In this document: positions 50,191-58,372 of the stretch, in pieces | Layout: each line of letters opens with the position of its first letter | Numbering within the stretch: the stretch's first letter is position 1 | Source: Mycobacterium sp. UM_CSW | Lineage (GTDB): Bacteria; Actinomycetota; Actinomycetes; Mycobacteriales; Mycobacteriaceae | Length of the DNA stretch: 64,000 nt | Reading direction: 5' to 3' | Assembly (NCBI RefSeq): GCF_000455205.1 | Contig: NZ_AUWQ01000002.1 | Span: forward strand, 1 to 64,000 | The notes under the pieces: model-generated | Databases searched by the model: none | Told to the model about the DNA's origin: nothing | Seen by the model: only the letters and a program-made list of their open reading frames with translations | Position numbers and translations under genes: made by a program

Positions 50191-50997
50191 CTAACCTGCT
50201 TCGTGGTCGGATTGGTCCTCGATATCCAGGGGTCGCTGGGTTAGCTCAAGGATCGCACCGACTGCCCGGTCGTCGACAATCTCAGCGATCTGTCCAGGGG
50301 CAAGGACCGCTTGACCGTCCCGTACCCGCCGGAGCAGCGCCCTGGTGACTTTCGCCTTGCACTCTGCCTCGGTGCGAATCTGATGCGCTTGCGCTCGTGC
50401 CTCTTCGGCCTCAGCTTCAAGTTTGGTGGCCTCTGCACGCGTCTTTTGCGCATCGGCCCTGTCCTTCTCGCGCTTGGGACCGAAGTCCCGCAGGTACTTC
50501 AATAGCCACCAGAGCGACCCGCCGCCCACAGAAATGCCGGCGCCCCACGTGACCCCGGTCAGGATGATCTCCAGAGGATTTGTGTATGAGATCCGTTCCA
50601 CTGTCGGCACCAGCGGCTCGGAATCCGGCATGGAGTTAAGCAAATAAGCGGCTTGGACTTCGGCGGGAGGCCAAAGGTTCGGCGGGCCAAATGTAGCGCT
50701 CGACAGGAGTAGGCGTTCGAGGATGTCGCGTATACGGCGCGGGTACGGATAGAGCTTGTCGTCGGGGTACTCGCCAAGCGGTTGATACCTGCGAGTTCTT
50801 AGGTATTCAGCTAGTTCGATTCGCGCATCTTGGTCAAGGGGCAGCAAGCGCGTCACGCGGTTGAGTTCCGACTGCCTGTCGAGAGACAGAGCTGTGTTGC
50901 AAACCGTGCTGGTGTCCCTGATGAGCTGGGCAACTAGCTCCAGCGGAACAGCAGCGCCGACGTCGATGCGTATTGCGACTCGCTGGACCATCGCCAA
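50191..50997 (-). CDS. Membrane protein with C-terminal coiled coil
   Basis: A 268-residue protein: a soluble helical N-terminal domain (about 1-135), one or two membrane helices (about 140-167, NPLEIILTGVTWGAGISVGGGSLWWLLKYL), then a strongly charged coiled coil (about 173-220, rich in Lys/Glu/Ala/Arg). The tail is short and acidic. No family recognised. It is the first gene of the operon on the minus strand and separated from the next by 54 bases. A sensor or scaffold role at the membrane would fit the layout, but nothing proves it. Confidence 0.6.
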   Translation of the reverse strand: MAMVQRVAIRIDVGAAVPLELVAQLIRDTSTVCNTALSLDRQSELNRVTRLLPLDQDARIELAEYLRTRRYQPLGEYPDDKLYPYPRRIRDILERLLLSSATFGPPNLWPPAEVQAAYLLNSMPDSEPLVPTVERISYTNPLEIILTGVTWGAGISVGGGSLWWLLKYLRDFGPKREKDRADAQKTRAEATKLEAEAEEARAQAHQIRTEAECKAKVTRALLRRVRDGQAVLAPGQIAEIVDDRAVGAILELTQRPLDIEDQSDHEAG

Positions 50998-51064
50998 AAT
51001 CTAGCAGCGATCACCGGGCCAATTGCGCAAGTTGCGCCCTAGCGTGGAAGGCGAATTTATGAGG

Positions 51065-51301
51065 TCAGCTCCGTAGCCTGTATCGAAGTTCACCACTGTT
51101 CGCGTCAACAACCCGCCCGTCGTCGCGAACTCGGAACACCAGGTTGCCGCTGTTGGCATCTACGACCCGACCGTCGTCCCTGATGCGGTATTCGGTCTGG
51201 CCGCTGTTGGCGTCACATACGCGAGCGCCGCGTACGCGAAAGGCGGTATTTCCGGAATTGGCGTCGCACATGCGATGGCCGTCCCATTGCTCTTCACTCA
51301 T
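51065..51301 (-). CDS. 78-residue protein of four 18-residue DANSG repeats
   Basis: After a short leader it consists of four near-identical units with consensus R-V-V-D-A-N-S-G-x-x-x-F/Y-R-V/I-R-D-D-G, that is VCDANSGQTEYRIRDDG, VVDANSGNLVFRVRDDG and two variants. The 54-base DNA period shows recent tandem duplication. The pattern (turn at DANSG, alternating strand, turn at DDG) predicts a stack of beta hairpins. No catalytic motif. It lies 67 bases upstream of the TM/coiled-coil gene on the same strand and may be its leader gene. Function unknown. Confidence 0.62.
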   Translation of the reverse strand: MSEEQWDGHRMCDANSGNTAFRVRGARVCDANSGQTEYRIRDDGRVVDANSGNLVFRVRDDGRVVDANSGELRYRLRS

Positions 51302-51531
51302 GACTCGAGGGTCCCACGAGGCACTGACAAATCTGCGCTCTTGCCTGGCGGAACAAGAGGCCTTGTCGGTGGTTTGTCGTCAACCTTCCTGCAACCTGTT
51401 GATTTGCCGCGATGAGCAATCAGCCGCTGCAATGCCCGATTCTGAAACAGAAGCGCTGGAAAACTAGGGGATTAGAGCTGCTGCCGGACGATTTTCGGAC
51501 CCAGCAGAGTTTGCTATAGCGCCAGACCTAG
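51302..51531. other. Right end of the island, no gene
   Basis: Holds the right copy of the 21-base repeat at 51362-51382 and otherwise no gene. It is the presumed control region of the minus-strand operon. No clear promoter boxes were identified. Confidence 0.45.
51362..51382. repeat. 21-base subterminal direct repeat, right copy
   Basis: Identical to 46614-46634, same orientation, 149 bases inside the right core. Confidence 0.6.
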
Positions 51532-51574
51532 GGACTCATAATCCGTTGGTCGCGGGTTCGAGCCCCGCCCGCCC
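51532..51574. repeat. Right attachment core (tRNA 3' remnant)
   Basis: Exact 43-base copy of the 3' part of the CAU tRNA at 46497-46539. The upstream half of a tRNA is absent, so this is the displaced end and not a gene. Open frames across it give the well-known GRAGLEPATN artefact. Confidence 0.9.
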
Positions 51575-51576
51575 TA

Positions 51577-51813
51577 CGTCGCGGATGTATGACCTCGGTT
51601 GATGCGTGACAGTTCGTCTTCGGCTGATGGGCGACAGTGTTTCGGCTGATGCGTGACAGTTACTTCGGTTGATCCTTGACACTCCTGGAATGAGGGAGTT
51701 AAGCGCGGCGTGCTCACCGTGGGTACGGTCGCGCACTTTAGTTGCACACGCGGGCATTTCATTACCCGAACAGCGACCAACGCCGTGGCCACGGATACCG
51801 CCGTACCTCAGGA
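51577..51813. repeat. Four short tandem repeats next to the island
   Basis: Four 20-base units related to TCGGCTGATGCGTGACAGTT start at 51595, 51620, 51642 and 51665 (spacing 25, 22 and 23). They look like multiple transposase-binding sites at the end of a lost insertion sequence. No transposase is present, so the type is not assigned. The rest of the region has no gene. Confidence 0.6.
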
Positions 51814-53130
51814 TTACGCGGGCTTGCGGGCCGAATTATCCGGGCTGACCAATGGGACCGGCTCGTCGCTGTCCGTGCGGGCCGCGCCCGCGGCGAGGTG
51901 CTTCAGCAGCTCGGCCTGGATCAGCCGGCGCCCGGGAGCGAGCCGGTGCGAGAGCCCGTTCAGCAGCATCAGCGTGCGCCCGACGAGCGCGAAGTCCTCC
52001 GGGATCTTGCGCAGGCTCGTTTCGCCCAGGATCTCGAAGAAGCCGGCCTCGGTGTCGCTGTCGCCGATCGTCATCAGCATCAGCGTGCGCAGGTTGTCGG
52101 GTTTCATCGAGGCGACGTCGAAGCCGAGTTGCTCGGCCGCGGCGAACGCGGATCGCGAGTCACCGATCATCGAAGACACCATCATCGTCGCGACGAGCCG
52201 CGCGAATCCTGGTGGCAGCTCCTTGGCCAAGCCGAAGTCGAGGAGGCCGATCCGGCCGTCGGGCAGGATCAGCAGGTTCCCGGGGTGCGGATCGCCGTGG
52301 AAGAAGCCCTGCTCGAAGATCATCGTGCCGTAGAGTGCGCCGACCCTGCGCGCGATCTCCGCGAGCTTGTGGCCCGCCGCGACAAGCTCTTTCGTGCGCG
52401 CGACCTGGATCCCTTGCAGGTACTCGAGCACGATCACGTTGTCGCCGCACAGCTCCGGATGGACGCGGGGGACGACCACGAAGGGGACGTCAGCGAGGTT
52501 CTTGGCGAGCCGCTCGGTCGAGCGTGCCTCGCGCCGGAAGTCGAGCTCGAACTCGATGAAGCGCGTCGTCTCGGTGACGAGCGCTCGCAGGTCGATGCGC
52601 CGCTGCACGAGCATGACGATTCCGACAACGAAGCGCAGCATGCCGAGGTCGAGCGGAATGATTCTCGGGATCTCGGGATAGCGGATCTTCAGGACGACCT
52701 GGCTGCCGTCGCGCAGCGTCGCGCGGTGCACCTGCGCCAACGAAGCGGCGGCGAGGGCCCGGCGGTCGATCGTCGCGAAGACCTCGTCGAGCGGGCGGCC
52801 GAGGTCGCGCTCGACGAGCGGCCGCAGCGTCTCGAAGGGGCGCGGCGGCACTGCGTCGTGGAACTGGCTCAGTTCCTCAATGAAGGGCGCCGGCAAGAAG
52901 TCGGCCCGTGCGCCCTGGATCTGGGCGGCCTTCGTGAAGGCGCCGGCCAGCGTGAGCGCGACGCGTTTGATCTCACGGGCCGCCGCGCGGTGCGCGCGCT
53001 GCCAGTCGGCGTCGTTCGTAGGCCACAGCGCGGTGCGATCGCGCGCCAGGAGCAGCAGGTAGCGGGGCAGGACGCGCACGACCGCAAGCGCCACGCGCAG
53101 GACTCGGACGACTCGAAAGTGTCGGATCAC
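51814..53130 (-). CDS. ABC1/AarF-UbiB family atypical kinase
   Basis: A 438-residue protein-kinase-like protein of the UbiB family. The family motifs are clear: KAAQIQGARADFLP (KxGQ-type extension), AAASLAQVHRATLRDGSQVVLKIRYP (Ala-rich nucleotide loop and Lys), HGDPHPGNLLILPDG and LLDFGLAKEL (catalytic and metal-binding parts). UbiB proteins support quinone or lipid metabolism; two basic/hydrophobic N-terminal helices suggest membrane association. The base usage is harsher (strings of CGCG, CTC leucine) than in neighbouring mycobacterial genes, suggesting transfer. Divergent from the cytochrome P450. Confidence 0.85.
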   Translation of the reverse strand: MIRHFRVVRVLRVALAVVRVLPRYLLLLARDRTALWPTNDADWQRAHRAAAREIKRVALTLAGAFTKAAQIQGARADFLPAPFIEELSQFHDAVPPRPFETLRPLVERDLGRPLDEVFATIDRRALAAASLAQVHRATLRDGSQVVLKIRYPEIPRIIPLDLGMLRFVVGIVMLVQRRIDLRALVTETTRFIEFELDFRREARSTERLAKNLADVPFVVVPRVHPELCGDNVIVLEYLQGIQVARTKELVAAGHKLAEIARRVGALYGTMIFEQGFFHGDPHPGNLLILPDGRIGLLDFGLAKELPPGFARLVATMMVSSMIGDSRSAFAAAEQLGFDVASMKPDNLRTLMLMTIGDSDTEAGFFEILGETSLRKIPEDFALVGRTLMLLNGLSHRLAPGRRLIQAELLKHLAAGAARTDSDEPVPLVSPDNSARKPA

Positions 53131-53350
53131 GAAGCTGCAGCGCGCCTTTGCTATCGAAGTCGAAATAGGGGGTGCCCTTCGCGATCCCTGCCTCGCGGGA
53201 GGCCCAGAGCTTCCGGGCGACGCGCGGCCAAGGCGGACTGGCGGGCCTCGTAGAACGCGTCGCGCGCGCTTGAGGCGATCGTGGACACGGTGTTATTGTG
53301 GCTGGTCAGTCGGTCATTCTCAACGCTGCGCTCGCCCAGAGGACCCCGCC
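53131..53350. promoter_or_regulatory. Divergent interval between ABC1 kinase and P450
   Basis: 220 bases with two outward-facing starts. An AT-rich patch near 53290-53325 (GTTATTGTGGCTGGTCAGTC) is the only departure from very high GC and may hold a promoter or operator. No symmetric site stands out. Confidence 0.3.
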
Positions 53351-54646
53351 ATGACGTCTCGTGTCTGGCAGCGCTCGGCGCCCTCTCGCGACCGGTCGTC
53401 ACCTCTTCCTTCTCCTAACGGCTCCGCTGACTTCGACCTGTTCCTGCCGCTGCGCAGTGCCGGCTCGCTCGAGAACCCCTACCCGATTTACTCCGTGATC
53501 CGCACCGTGCGGCCCGTGCTCGAGGTGCCGGTCCCGAACTACGCCGGACCCGGCGCGTGGATGCTCACGCGCTACCGCGACGTCCACTCGGCGTTGCGCG
53601 ACCCGCGCTTTTCGGTCGAACGGCTGCGCGCGCCGCTCATGCGCGACAACCTCGACCGCATGCCGGAGTTCCTGCGCCAGAACGCGACCGGCATGCGCTC
53701 GATGCTGACCATGGACGCGCCAGACCACACGCGCGTCCGCAAGCTCGTCAACAAGGCCTTCACGCCCAAGCGCATCGCCGCGCTGCGCGGCCACATCGAG
53801 GCGATCGTCGGCGAGCTGGCCGACGAAGCACAGGCCAAGGGCACCTTCGACCTGATCCACGACCTCGCCGAGCCGCTCCCGGCGATTGTGATCGCTGAGC
53901 TGCTCGGCGTCCCGGCGGAGGACCACCGTCTGTTCCGTCAGTGGTCCAGCGCGATGATCAACGGCTTCGCGTCGCCGAGCGCGGAGGGGCGTGCGACCGG
54001 CGCCGAGGCGGCGCGCCAGATCTTCGACTACCTCGCCGACATCATCGCTGCCCGCCGCCGCGCCCCGCGCGAGGACCTGATCAGCGCGATGATCGCGGCC
54101 CAGGAAGAGCGCGACGCGCTCACCGACGCCGAGCTGCTCGCGACCGGCAATCTGCTGCTGCTCGCCGGCCACGAGACGACGACCAACCTGATCGGCAACG
54201 GCACGCTCGCCCTGTTGCGCGAGCCCGATCAGTGGCAGCGGCTCTGCAACGAGCCCGCGCTGCTCCCGACCGCGATCGAAGAGCTGCTCCGCTACGACGG
54301 GCCCGTGCAGGCGACGCTGCGTGTCGCGCTTGAAGACGTCGCGATCGATGACCATGTCATCCCGGAGGGTTCGCTCGTTCTGGTGAGCATCGGCTCGGCG
54401 AACCACGACCCCGACCGGTTCGAGGACCCCGACCAGCTCGACCTCGCGCGCGACCCAAACCCGCACCTCGCGTTCGGGTTCGGCACGCACTTCTGCCTCG
54501 GGGCGCCGCTCGCGCGGCTCGAGGCGCGGCTCGCGTTCGACGCGCTGACGCAGCGGTTTCCAGGGCTCTCGCTCGTGGATGACCGGCCGGTGTACCGGGA
54601 GAGTCCGGTGCTGCGCGGGCTCACGCGCCTGCACCTGGCCGCGTAG
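53351..54646 (+). CDS. Cytochrome P450
   Basis: A 431-residue bacterial class P450. I-helix A272-G-H-E-T-T277 binds O2, E-x-x-R is in EELLRY, and the heme loop FGFGTHFCLGAPLAR has the proximal Cys at 382. The PERF-like region DPDRFEDPDQLDLARDPNPH is present. Substrate unknown. Start ATG 53351; an upstream in-frame ATG at 53270 would add an unrelated Arg/Cys-rich stretch. Base usage resembles the divergent ABC1 kinase gene. No ferredoxin gene is adjacent. Confidence 0.9.
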   Translation: MTSRVWQRSAPSRDRSSPLPSPNGSADFDLFLPLRSAGSLENPYPIYSVIRTVRPVLEVPVPNYAGPGAWMLTRYRDVHSALRDPRFSVERLRAPLMRDNLDRMPEFLRQNATGMRSMLTMDAPDHTRVRKLVNKAFTPKRIAALRGHIEAIVGELADEAQAKGTFDLIHDLAEPLPAIVIAELLGVPAEDHRLFRQWSSAMINGFASPSAEGRATGAEAARQIFDYLADIIAARRRAPREDLISAMIAAQEERDALTDAELLATGNLLLLAGHETTTNLIGNGTLALLREPDQWQRLCNEPALLPTAIEELLRYDGPVQATLRVALEDVAIDDHVIPEGSLVLVSIGSANHDPDRFEDPDQLDLARDPNPHLAFGFGTHFCLGAPLARLEARLAFDALTQRFPGLSLVDDRPVYRESPVLRGLTRLHLAA

Positions 54647-54983
54647 GCGCGACGCCGCTCGCGATCACGAGTCTCGAAACCCCTTCGCTCGCTCACAGTT
54701 CCGTCGCGACCGGTGGCGGCAGCGGCACCCACAGGGTGTGATTCAGACATAACAGCTATTCGTCCTGTACGCGCTTGCCCACGCCACCCTGCCGGGTTAG
54801 GAGGCGATGAACGCGAGCAAGTCCGGGTTGAGGACGTCGACGTGCGTGGTCGGCGAAGGACTATTTCAACCTCCGGCCGCGTTGCCTCACCAGAATGCCG
54901 AGGGCTGTGACCATGCCTTGACGAACTGATATCGCCACGACGCCTCCCTCGCAAGCATTCACTCGCACGAAGGAGTCGAACCT
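54647..54983. other. Gene-free interval between P450 and monooxygenase
   Basis: 337 bases without a credible gene, containing a change from the very GC-rich P450 composition to ordinary mycobacterial sequence near 54730-54790. An AAGGAG at 54970 is the ribosome-binding site of the next gene. Confidence 0.4.
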
Positions 54984-56297
54984 GTGAGCTCGCCGTCTCT
55001 GCACTTCAACGCTTTCATCTGGCCGAACGGCTATCACGAGGCCGCGTGGCGTGTCGTCGACGGCGATGTACGCAATGTCCTGGGCCTGTCCTATTACACG
55101 GATATCGCGCGCATCGCGGAACGCGGTCTGATGGACTCGATCTTCTTGGCCGACAACATCGCCATCGCCGAATATCGCGCCACGTACCTGCCTCAGACGC
55201 AGTTCGACCCGATAGCGGTGCTTTCGGCGCAGGCAGCAGTCACCGATCACATCGGGCTGATCGGGACCGGCTCGACGACCTACAGCAAGCCGTGGGAGCT
55301 GGCTCGCCGCTTCGCGACGCTGGATCACCTCAGCGGCGGCCGCGCCGGCTGGAACATCGTCACCACCGTCACCCCGCTGGCCGCCGCCGCCTTCGGCGAG
55401 CGATTCCATCCCGAGCACGCCGACCGCTACGCGCAGGCCCACGAGTTCGTCGACGCCGTCACCCAGGTCTGGGACAGCTGGGAGGACGACGCGGTCATCG
55501 GCGACCGCGACCGCGGCGTGTGGGCAGACCGCGCCAAGTTGCATGCGCCGCGCTTCCACGGCAAGTACTACGACGTCGAGGGGGTCCAGCCATTTCCGCG
55601 CAGCCCGCAGGGGCATCCGGTACTCGTTCAAGCGGGACAATCTGCCGCAGGTGTCGGGCTTGCCGCGCGATACGCCGAAGTGGTCTTCTCCGGACCGCCC
55701 TCACTTGAGGCGGCGGTCGCTTTCCGAGCCAACCTTCACGAACAGGCCGCGGCCCTGGGCCGAAAGCCCGATCAGGTGCTGGTGCTGCCCGCATTGATGA
55801 TCACACTGGGCGGCACCGAAGCCGAAGCTCGAGCACGCGCACAGCGCCTCGAAGACCTGGAGAACCCCGAGTTTCGTTGGCAGAACACTCTTTACACAGC
55901 GGGGCTTGACCCGGACGGCTTCGATCCCGATGCTCCGCTGCCCGCCGAACTCTGGGCCGAGCGGTCGGCGCCGTCAAGCCGCGCCGAGCAGCTCTTTGCG
56001 GCCTCGCGCGCGCGGCCCGAGGCCTCGTTGAGGGAGATCGCCAAGCAGGTGACTGGCGGACTGGCGGGACAGACGCATTTCATCGGCACGCCGGAGCAGC
56101 TGGCCAACCATGTGACCGCGTGGCAGGACGCAGGCGCAGTCGACGGGTTCACCATCATGGGATCGACACTGCCGCACGAACTTACGACGTTCGTCGATCA
56201 TGTCGTTCCCATCCTGCAGCGCCGCGGCCGATTCCGCACCGAGTACGCCGGGCCCACACTGCGCGATCACCTTGGGCTTGAACGGCCGGCGAAATAG
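54984..56297 (+). CDS. NtaA/SnaA/DszA-type FMN-dependent monooxygenase
   Basis: A 437-residue luciferase-like TIM-barrel monooxygenase using FMNH2 from a separate reductase. Typical segments: DSIFLADNIAIAEY near 50, LIGTGSTTYSKPWELARRFATLDHLSGGRAGWNIVTT (flavin/phosphate region), and HPVLVQAGQSAAGVGLAARYAEVVFSG. Substrates of relatives include chelators, dibenzothiophene sulfone and long alkanes. Start GTG 54984 follows AAGGAG. The flavin reductase is not in the window. It appears to be a monocistronic unit. Confidence 0.9.
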   Translation: MSSPSLHFNAFIWPNGYHEAAWRVVDGDVRNVLGLSYYTDIARIAERGLMDSIFLADNIAIAEYRATYLPQTQFDPIAVLSAQAAVTDHIGLIGTGSTTYSKPWELARRFATLDHLSGGRAGWNIVTTVTPLAAAAFGERFHPEHADRYAQAHEFVDAVTQVWDSWEDDAVIGDRDRGVWADRAKLHAPRFHGKYYDVEGVQPFPRSPQGHPVLVQAGQSAAGVGLAARYAEVVFSGPPSLEAAVAFRANLHEQAAALGRKPDQVLVLPALMITLGGTEAEARARAQRLEDLENPEFRWQNTLYTAGLDPDGFDPDAPLPAELWAERSAPSSRAEQLFAASRARPEASLREIAKQVTGGLAGQTHFIGTPEQLANHVTAWQDAGAVDGFTIMGSTLPHELTTFVDHVVPILQRRGRFRTEYAGPTLRDHLGLERPAK

Positions 56298-56724
56298 CGT
56301 CTTCCTTAATACTCGTCGCGATCGACGACGAAGCGGACCTGGCCCGCAGGTTCAGATCGTGCAGGCTCACGGATTCTCCGGTGGTGTCGTCTCGTCGGGC
56401 TTATTCAACATTGGCGAGCTCGCGGAGCAGGGCCGCCTTGTTGTGCCCGCCGACCAGCCGCTTGGTCAGCTTGCCATCGATGAACACATTGGCCAGCACC
56501 TGGGCGTTAATGATGCGTCTGTGACGACCAGCTCGTCTTAGATTCGTCGTTAACGGTCGTTGCCACACGCGCACAGTCGCGGCAGGCCAGCGGCCAACAC
56601 GCGTTCAATCGCCACCTGTGAATGACTTATGTATTTTTGGCGGCCCCACGCATTGCAGCGGGACAGAGCTACCATCAGGCAATCGGGCCGCAACCTCGCC
56701 GTTTGGAATCTGGGGAGGTGCAGG
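56298..56724. other. Degenerate interval upstream of the PE gene
   Basis: Contains the thioredoxin relic (56401-56530) and the PE promoter region. The ribosome-binding site GGGGAGG is at 56712-56718. No intact gene otherwise. Confidence 0.4.
56401..56530 (-). pseudogene. Thioredoxin-like C-terminal relic
   Basis: On the minus strand, ending with TAA at 56401-56403, the sequence encodes VLANVFIDGKLTKRLVGGHN and then KAALLRELANVE. This is the final strand-helix part of a thioredoxin (F-x-D-G-K-x-V-K-R-x-V-G..K..LL.EL). The CxxC active site and the first two thirds of the protein are missing upstream, so it is a remnant. Confidence 0.6.
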
Positions 56725-57639
56725 ATGTCGTTCATACTAACGGCGCCGGAGGCACTGGTAGCAGCGGCTTCGGACATCGCCGGCATCGGTTCGACGATCA
56801 ACGCCGCTAATGCCGCGGCGGCCGTCCCGACGACGGGGATTCTTGCCGCAGCGGCCGATGAGGTGTCCGCGCAAATCGCCGCGCTGTTTTCCACGCATGG
56901 CCAGGCATACCAGCAGATCAGCGCGCAGTTGGAAGCGTTCCACGAAAAGTTCGTGCTGGCCATGAGCTCCAGCGCCAGCCAGTACGCGGCCGCCGAGGGG
57001 GGCGCCGCGCAGAGCTTGGTCGGCGCGGCCAATGCACCCTTCCAGCAGCTGCTCGGGCAACCGGTCACCGCTGGCGCCGCAACCGCGGCCCAGAGCGCCG
57101 TGTCCGACGCCGTAAGCCGATTCCAAAGCATGATTCCCACGGGCGGCTTAAATGCGCTCGGGAGTCGCATCGCGGCCGCAATGAGCGCCAGTACCAACGC
57201 CCTTCAGCTGTTGCCCACCGGCGCCGCCCGTGCCTTGACCGCTGCCAGCGCACTGCTGCAACCCGCCGGCTTGACTGGCGGCGCGGCGGCAGTGCCGGCC
57301 GCATTCGGCGACGGGATCAAGACCCTCTACAACGTCATCGAGCCGTGGGTCGCGTACGGCTTCGATGTGGCCTCCTACGCGGCGGGGTGGATACCCTATG
57401 TCGGCTGGATCGTGGCACCGCAGATTCAGTACTTCTATCACTGGATTGAGCCGATGGTGCAGAGCGGTCTGTTCAATATCGTTGACTGGCTTGGTGGATC
57501 GATCAGTTTCGCCCAGGGGCTGAACAACTTCTTGAATGTCGCCTGGAACGAGACCTGGCAATTCTTTTATGACCAGTTCTACTTCCTCTTCGGCTCCATC
57601 TTGCCGCCGCTGCCGCCGCTCCCACCGTTCCCGTTCTAG
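56725..57639 (+). CDS. PE-family protein
   Basis: A 304-residue mycobacterial PE protein. The PE domain is MSFILTAPEALVAAASDIAGIGSTINAANAAAAVPTTGILAAAADEVSAQIAALF (residues 1-55 plus the second helix to about 92), with the type VII secretion motif Y87-A-A-A-E91. Residues 93-170 are an Ala/Thr-rich linker, and 200-304 a hydrophobic domain with many Trp/Tyr (WVAYGFDVASYAAGWIPYVGW, WNETWQFFYDQFYFLF) ending in a Pro-rich LPPLPPLPPFPF tail. No partner PPE gene is next to it. Start ATG 56725 follows GGGGAGG; ATG 56629 is rejected because its extension is not PE-like. Confidence 0.9.
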   Translation: MSFILTAPEALVAAASDIAGIGSTINAANAAAAVPTTGILAAAADEVSAQIAALFSTHGQAYQQISAQLEAFHEKFVLAMSSSASQYAAAEGGAAQSLVGAANAPFQQLLGQPVTAGAATAAQSAVSDAVSRFQSMIPTGGLNALGSRIAAAMSASTNALQLLPTGAARALTAASALLQPAGLTGGAAAVPAAFGDGIKTLYNVIEPWVAYGFDVASYAAGWIPYVGWIVAPQIQYFYHWIEPMVQSGLFNIVDWLGGSISFAQGLNNFLNVAWNETWQFFYDQFYFLFGSILPPLPPLPPFPF

Positions 57640-57671
57640 CCAGATGATTGCCCCTGCGACGTCGGCGGCGG

Positions 57672-57938
57672 TTAAAGATAGTTCTCGTGGACGAAGCACC
57701 ATCGCCACGTTTCTCCGGACTCCATGGACTGCACGATCGGGTGGTCAGTGGCAAGGAAGTGCGCGTTGGCGTGCCGCATCGGTGACGAATCGCAGCAGCC
57801 GACGTATCCACAGGTGAGGCATAGCCGCAAATGCACCCACTGCGTGCCGAGCCTCAGGCACTCTTGGCAGCCCTTGTGGGTACGCGGGCTCACGGGTTTG
57901 ATGGCAACCAGATCGGGATCCGTATGCGTCGAAGTCAT
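57672..57938 (-). CDS. UBP-type zinc-finger protein
   Basis: An 88-residue protein consisting of a single ZnF-UBP domain. Visible ligands: C24 and C27 (GCQECLRLG), then LCLTCGYVGCCDSS with several Cys, HANAHFLATDHPIV with two or three His, and a C-terminal WCFVHENYL. In eukaryotes it binds free ubiquitin C termini; bacterial stand-alone copies are of unknown role. Start ATG 57938 has AAGGAGG seven bases upstream. Confidence 0.85.
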   Translation of the reverse strand: MTSTHTDPDLVAIKPVSPRTHKGCQECLRLGTQWVHLRLCLTCGYVGCCDSSPMRHANAHFLATDHPIVQSMESGETWRWCFVHENYL

Positions 57939-58372
57939 TTGCGTGCCTCCTTGATTCGTGTTTTGGGGAAAGATCTGTCGAGTCAATTTCGTAACACCGC
58001 TGCGACCCCAATCAATCGCCCGAATCCCGGACCGGTGGATGTCCTATCGCGCCTCGTGAGCTCCGGAACCCACTCTGCCAAGGTTGCGTCGACAGCGCGT
58101 GCGCCCACCGGGTGGAAATTGTTGGCCCCAATTCCGTACGCCAGCACGACCATTCGGATCGGGACGCGGCGTTGAAGCGTTCGTCGGCGCACTGGTTCGG
58201 CAGCTGTCCAGGGGTGCGCGTGCTCTCGCCGAGGACGTGCCAGCCCTTGCGGACAGCCTTTCCCAGGTGCTGAGCGAACGGGTCAGACCGCGGCACAACT
58301 CGTTTCGACGAGAACGCCTTTCGGACTCGAATGATGTTGCCGCACAGGCGGAACGTGGCGGGTGACCACTGC
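57939..58372. other. Gene-free interval
   Basis: 434 bases. Weak, interrupted reading frames on the minus strand contain a stretch VVLAYGIGANNFHPVGARAV that could be a decayed protein, but neither frame is long enough nor connected to a start. I treat it as non-coding or pseudogene debris. Confidence 0.4.

Larger units (their letters stand above)
46497..51574. mobile_element. tRNA-integrated genomic island, about 5.0 kb
   Basis: Bounded by a 43-base exact direct repeat (46497-46539 within the tRNA; 51532-51574). Contents: a zinc-ribbon membrane protein, a truncated tyrosine recombinase, a four-gene minus-strand operon with HEPN-like motifs, and a repeat protein. A 21-base direct repeat (46614-46634 and 51362-51382) lies just inside both ends and may be integrase or excisionase arm sites. 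The integrase is broken, so the island is probably fixed or needs help in trans. Confidence 0.85.

Noticed and set aside
51536-51792. Minus-strand frames over the right attachment core, one containing GRAGLEPATN
   Set aside because: This is a translation of tRNA 3' sequence, a well-known annotation artefact, not a protein.
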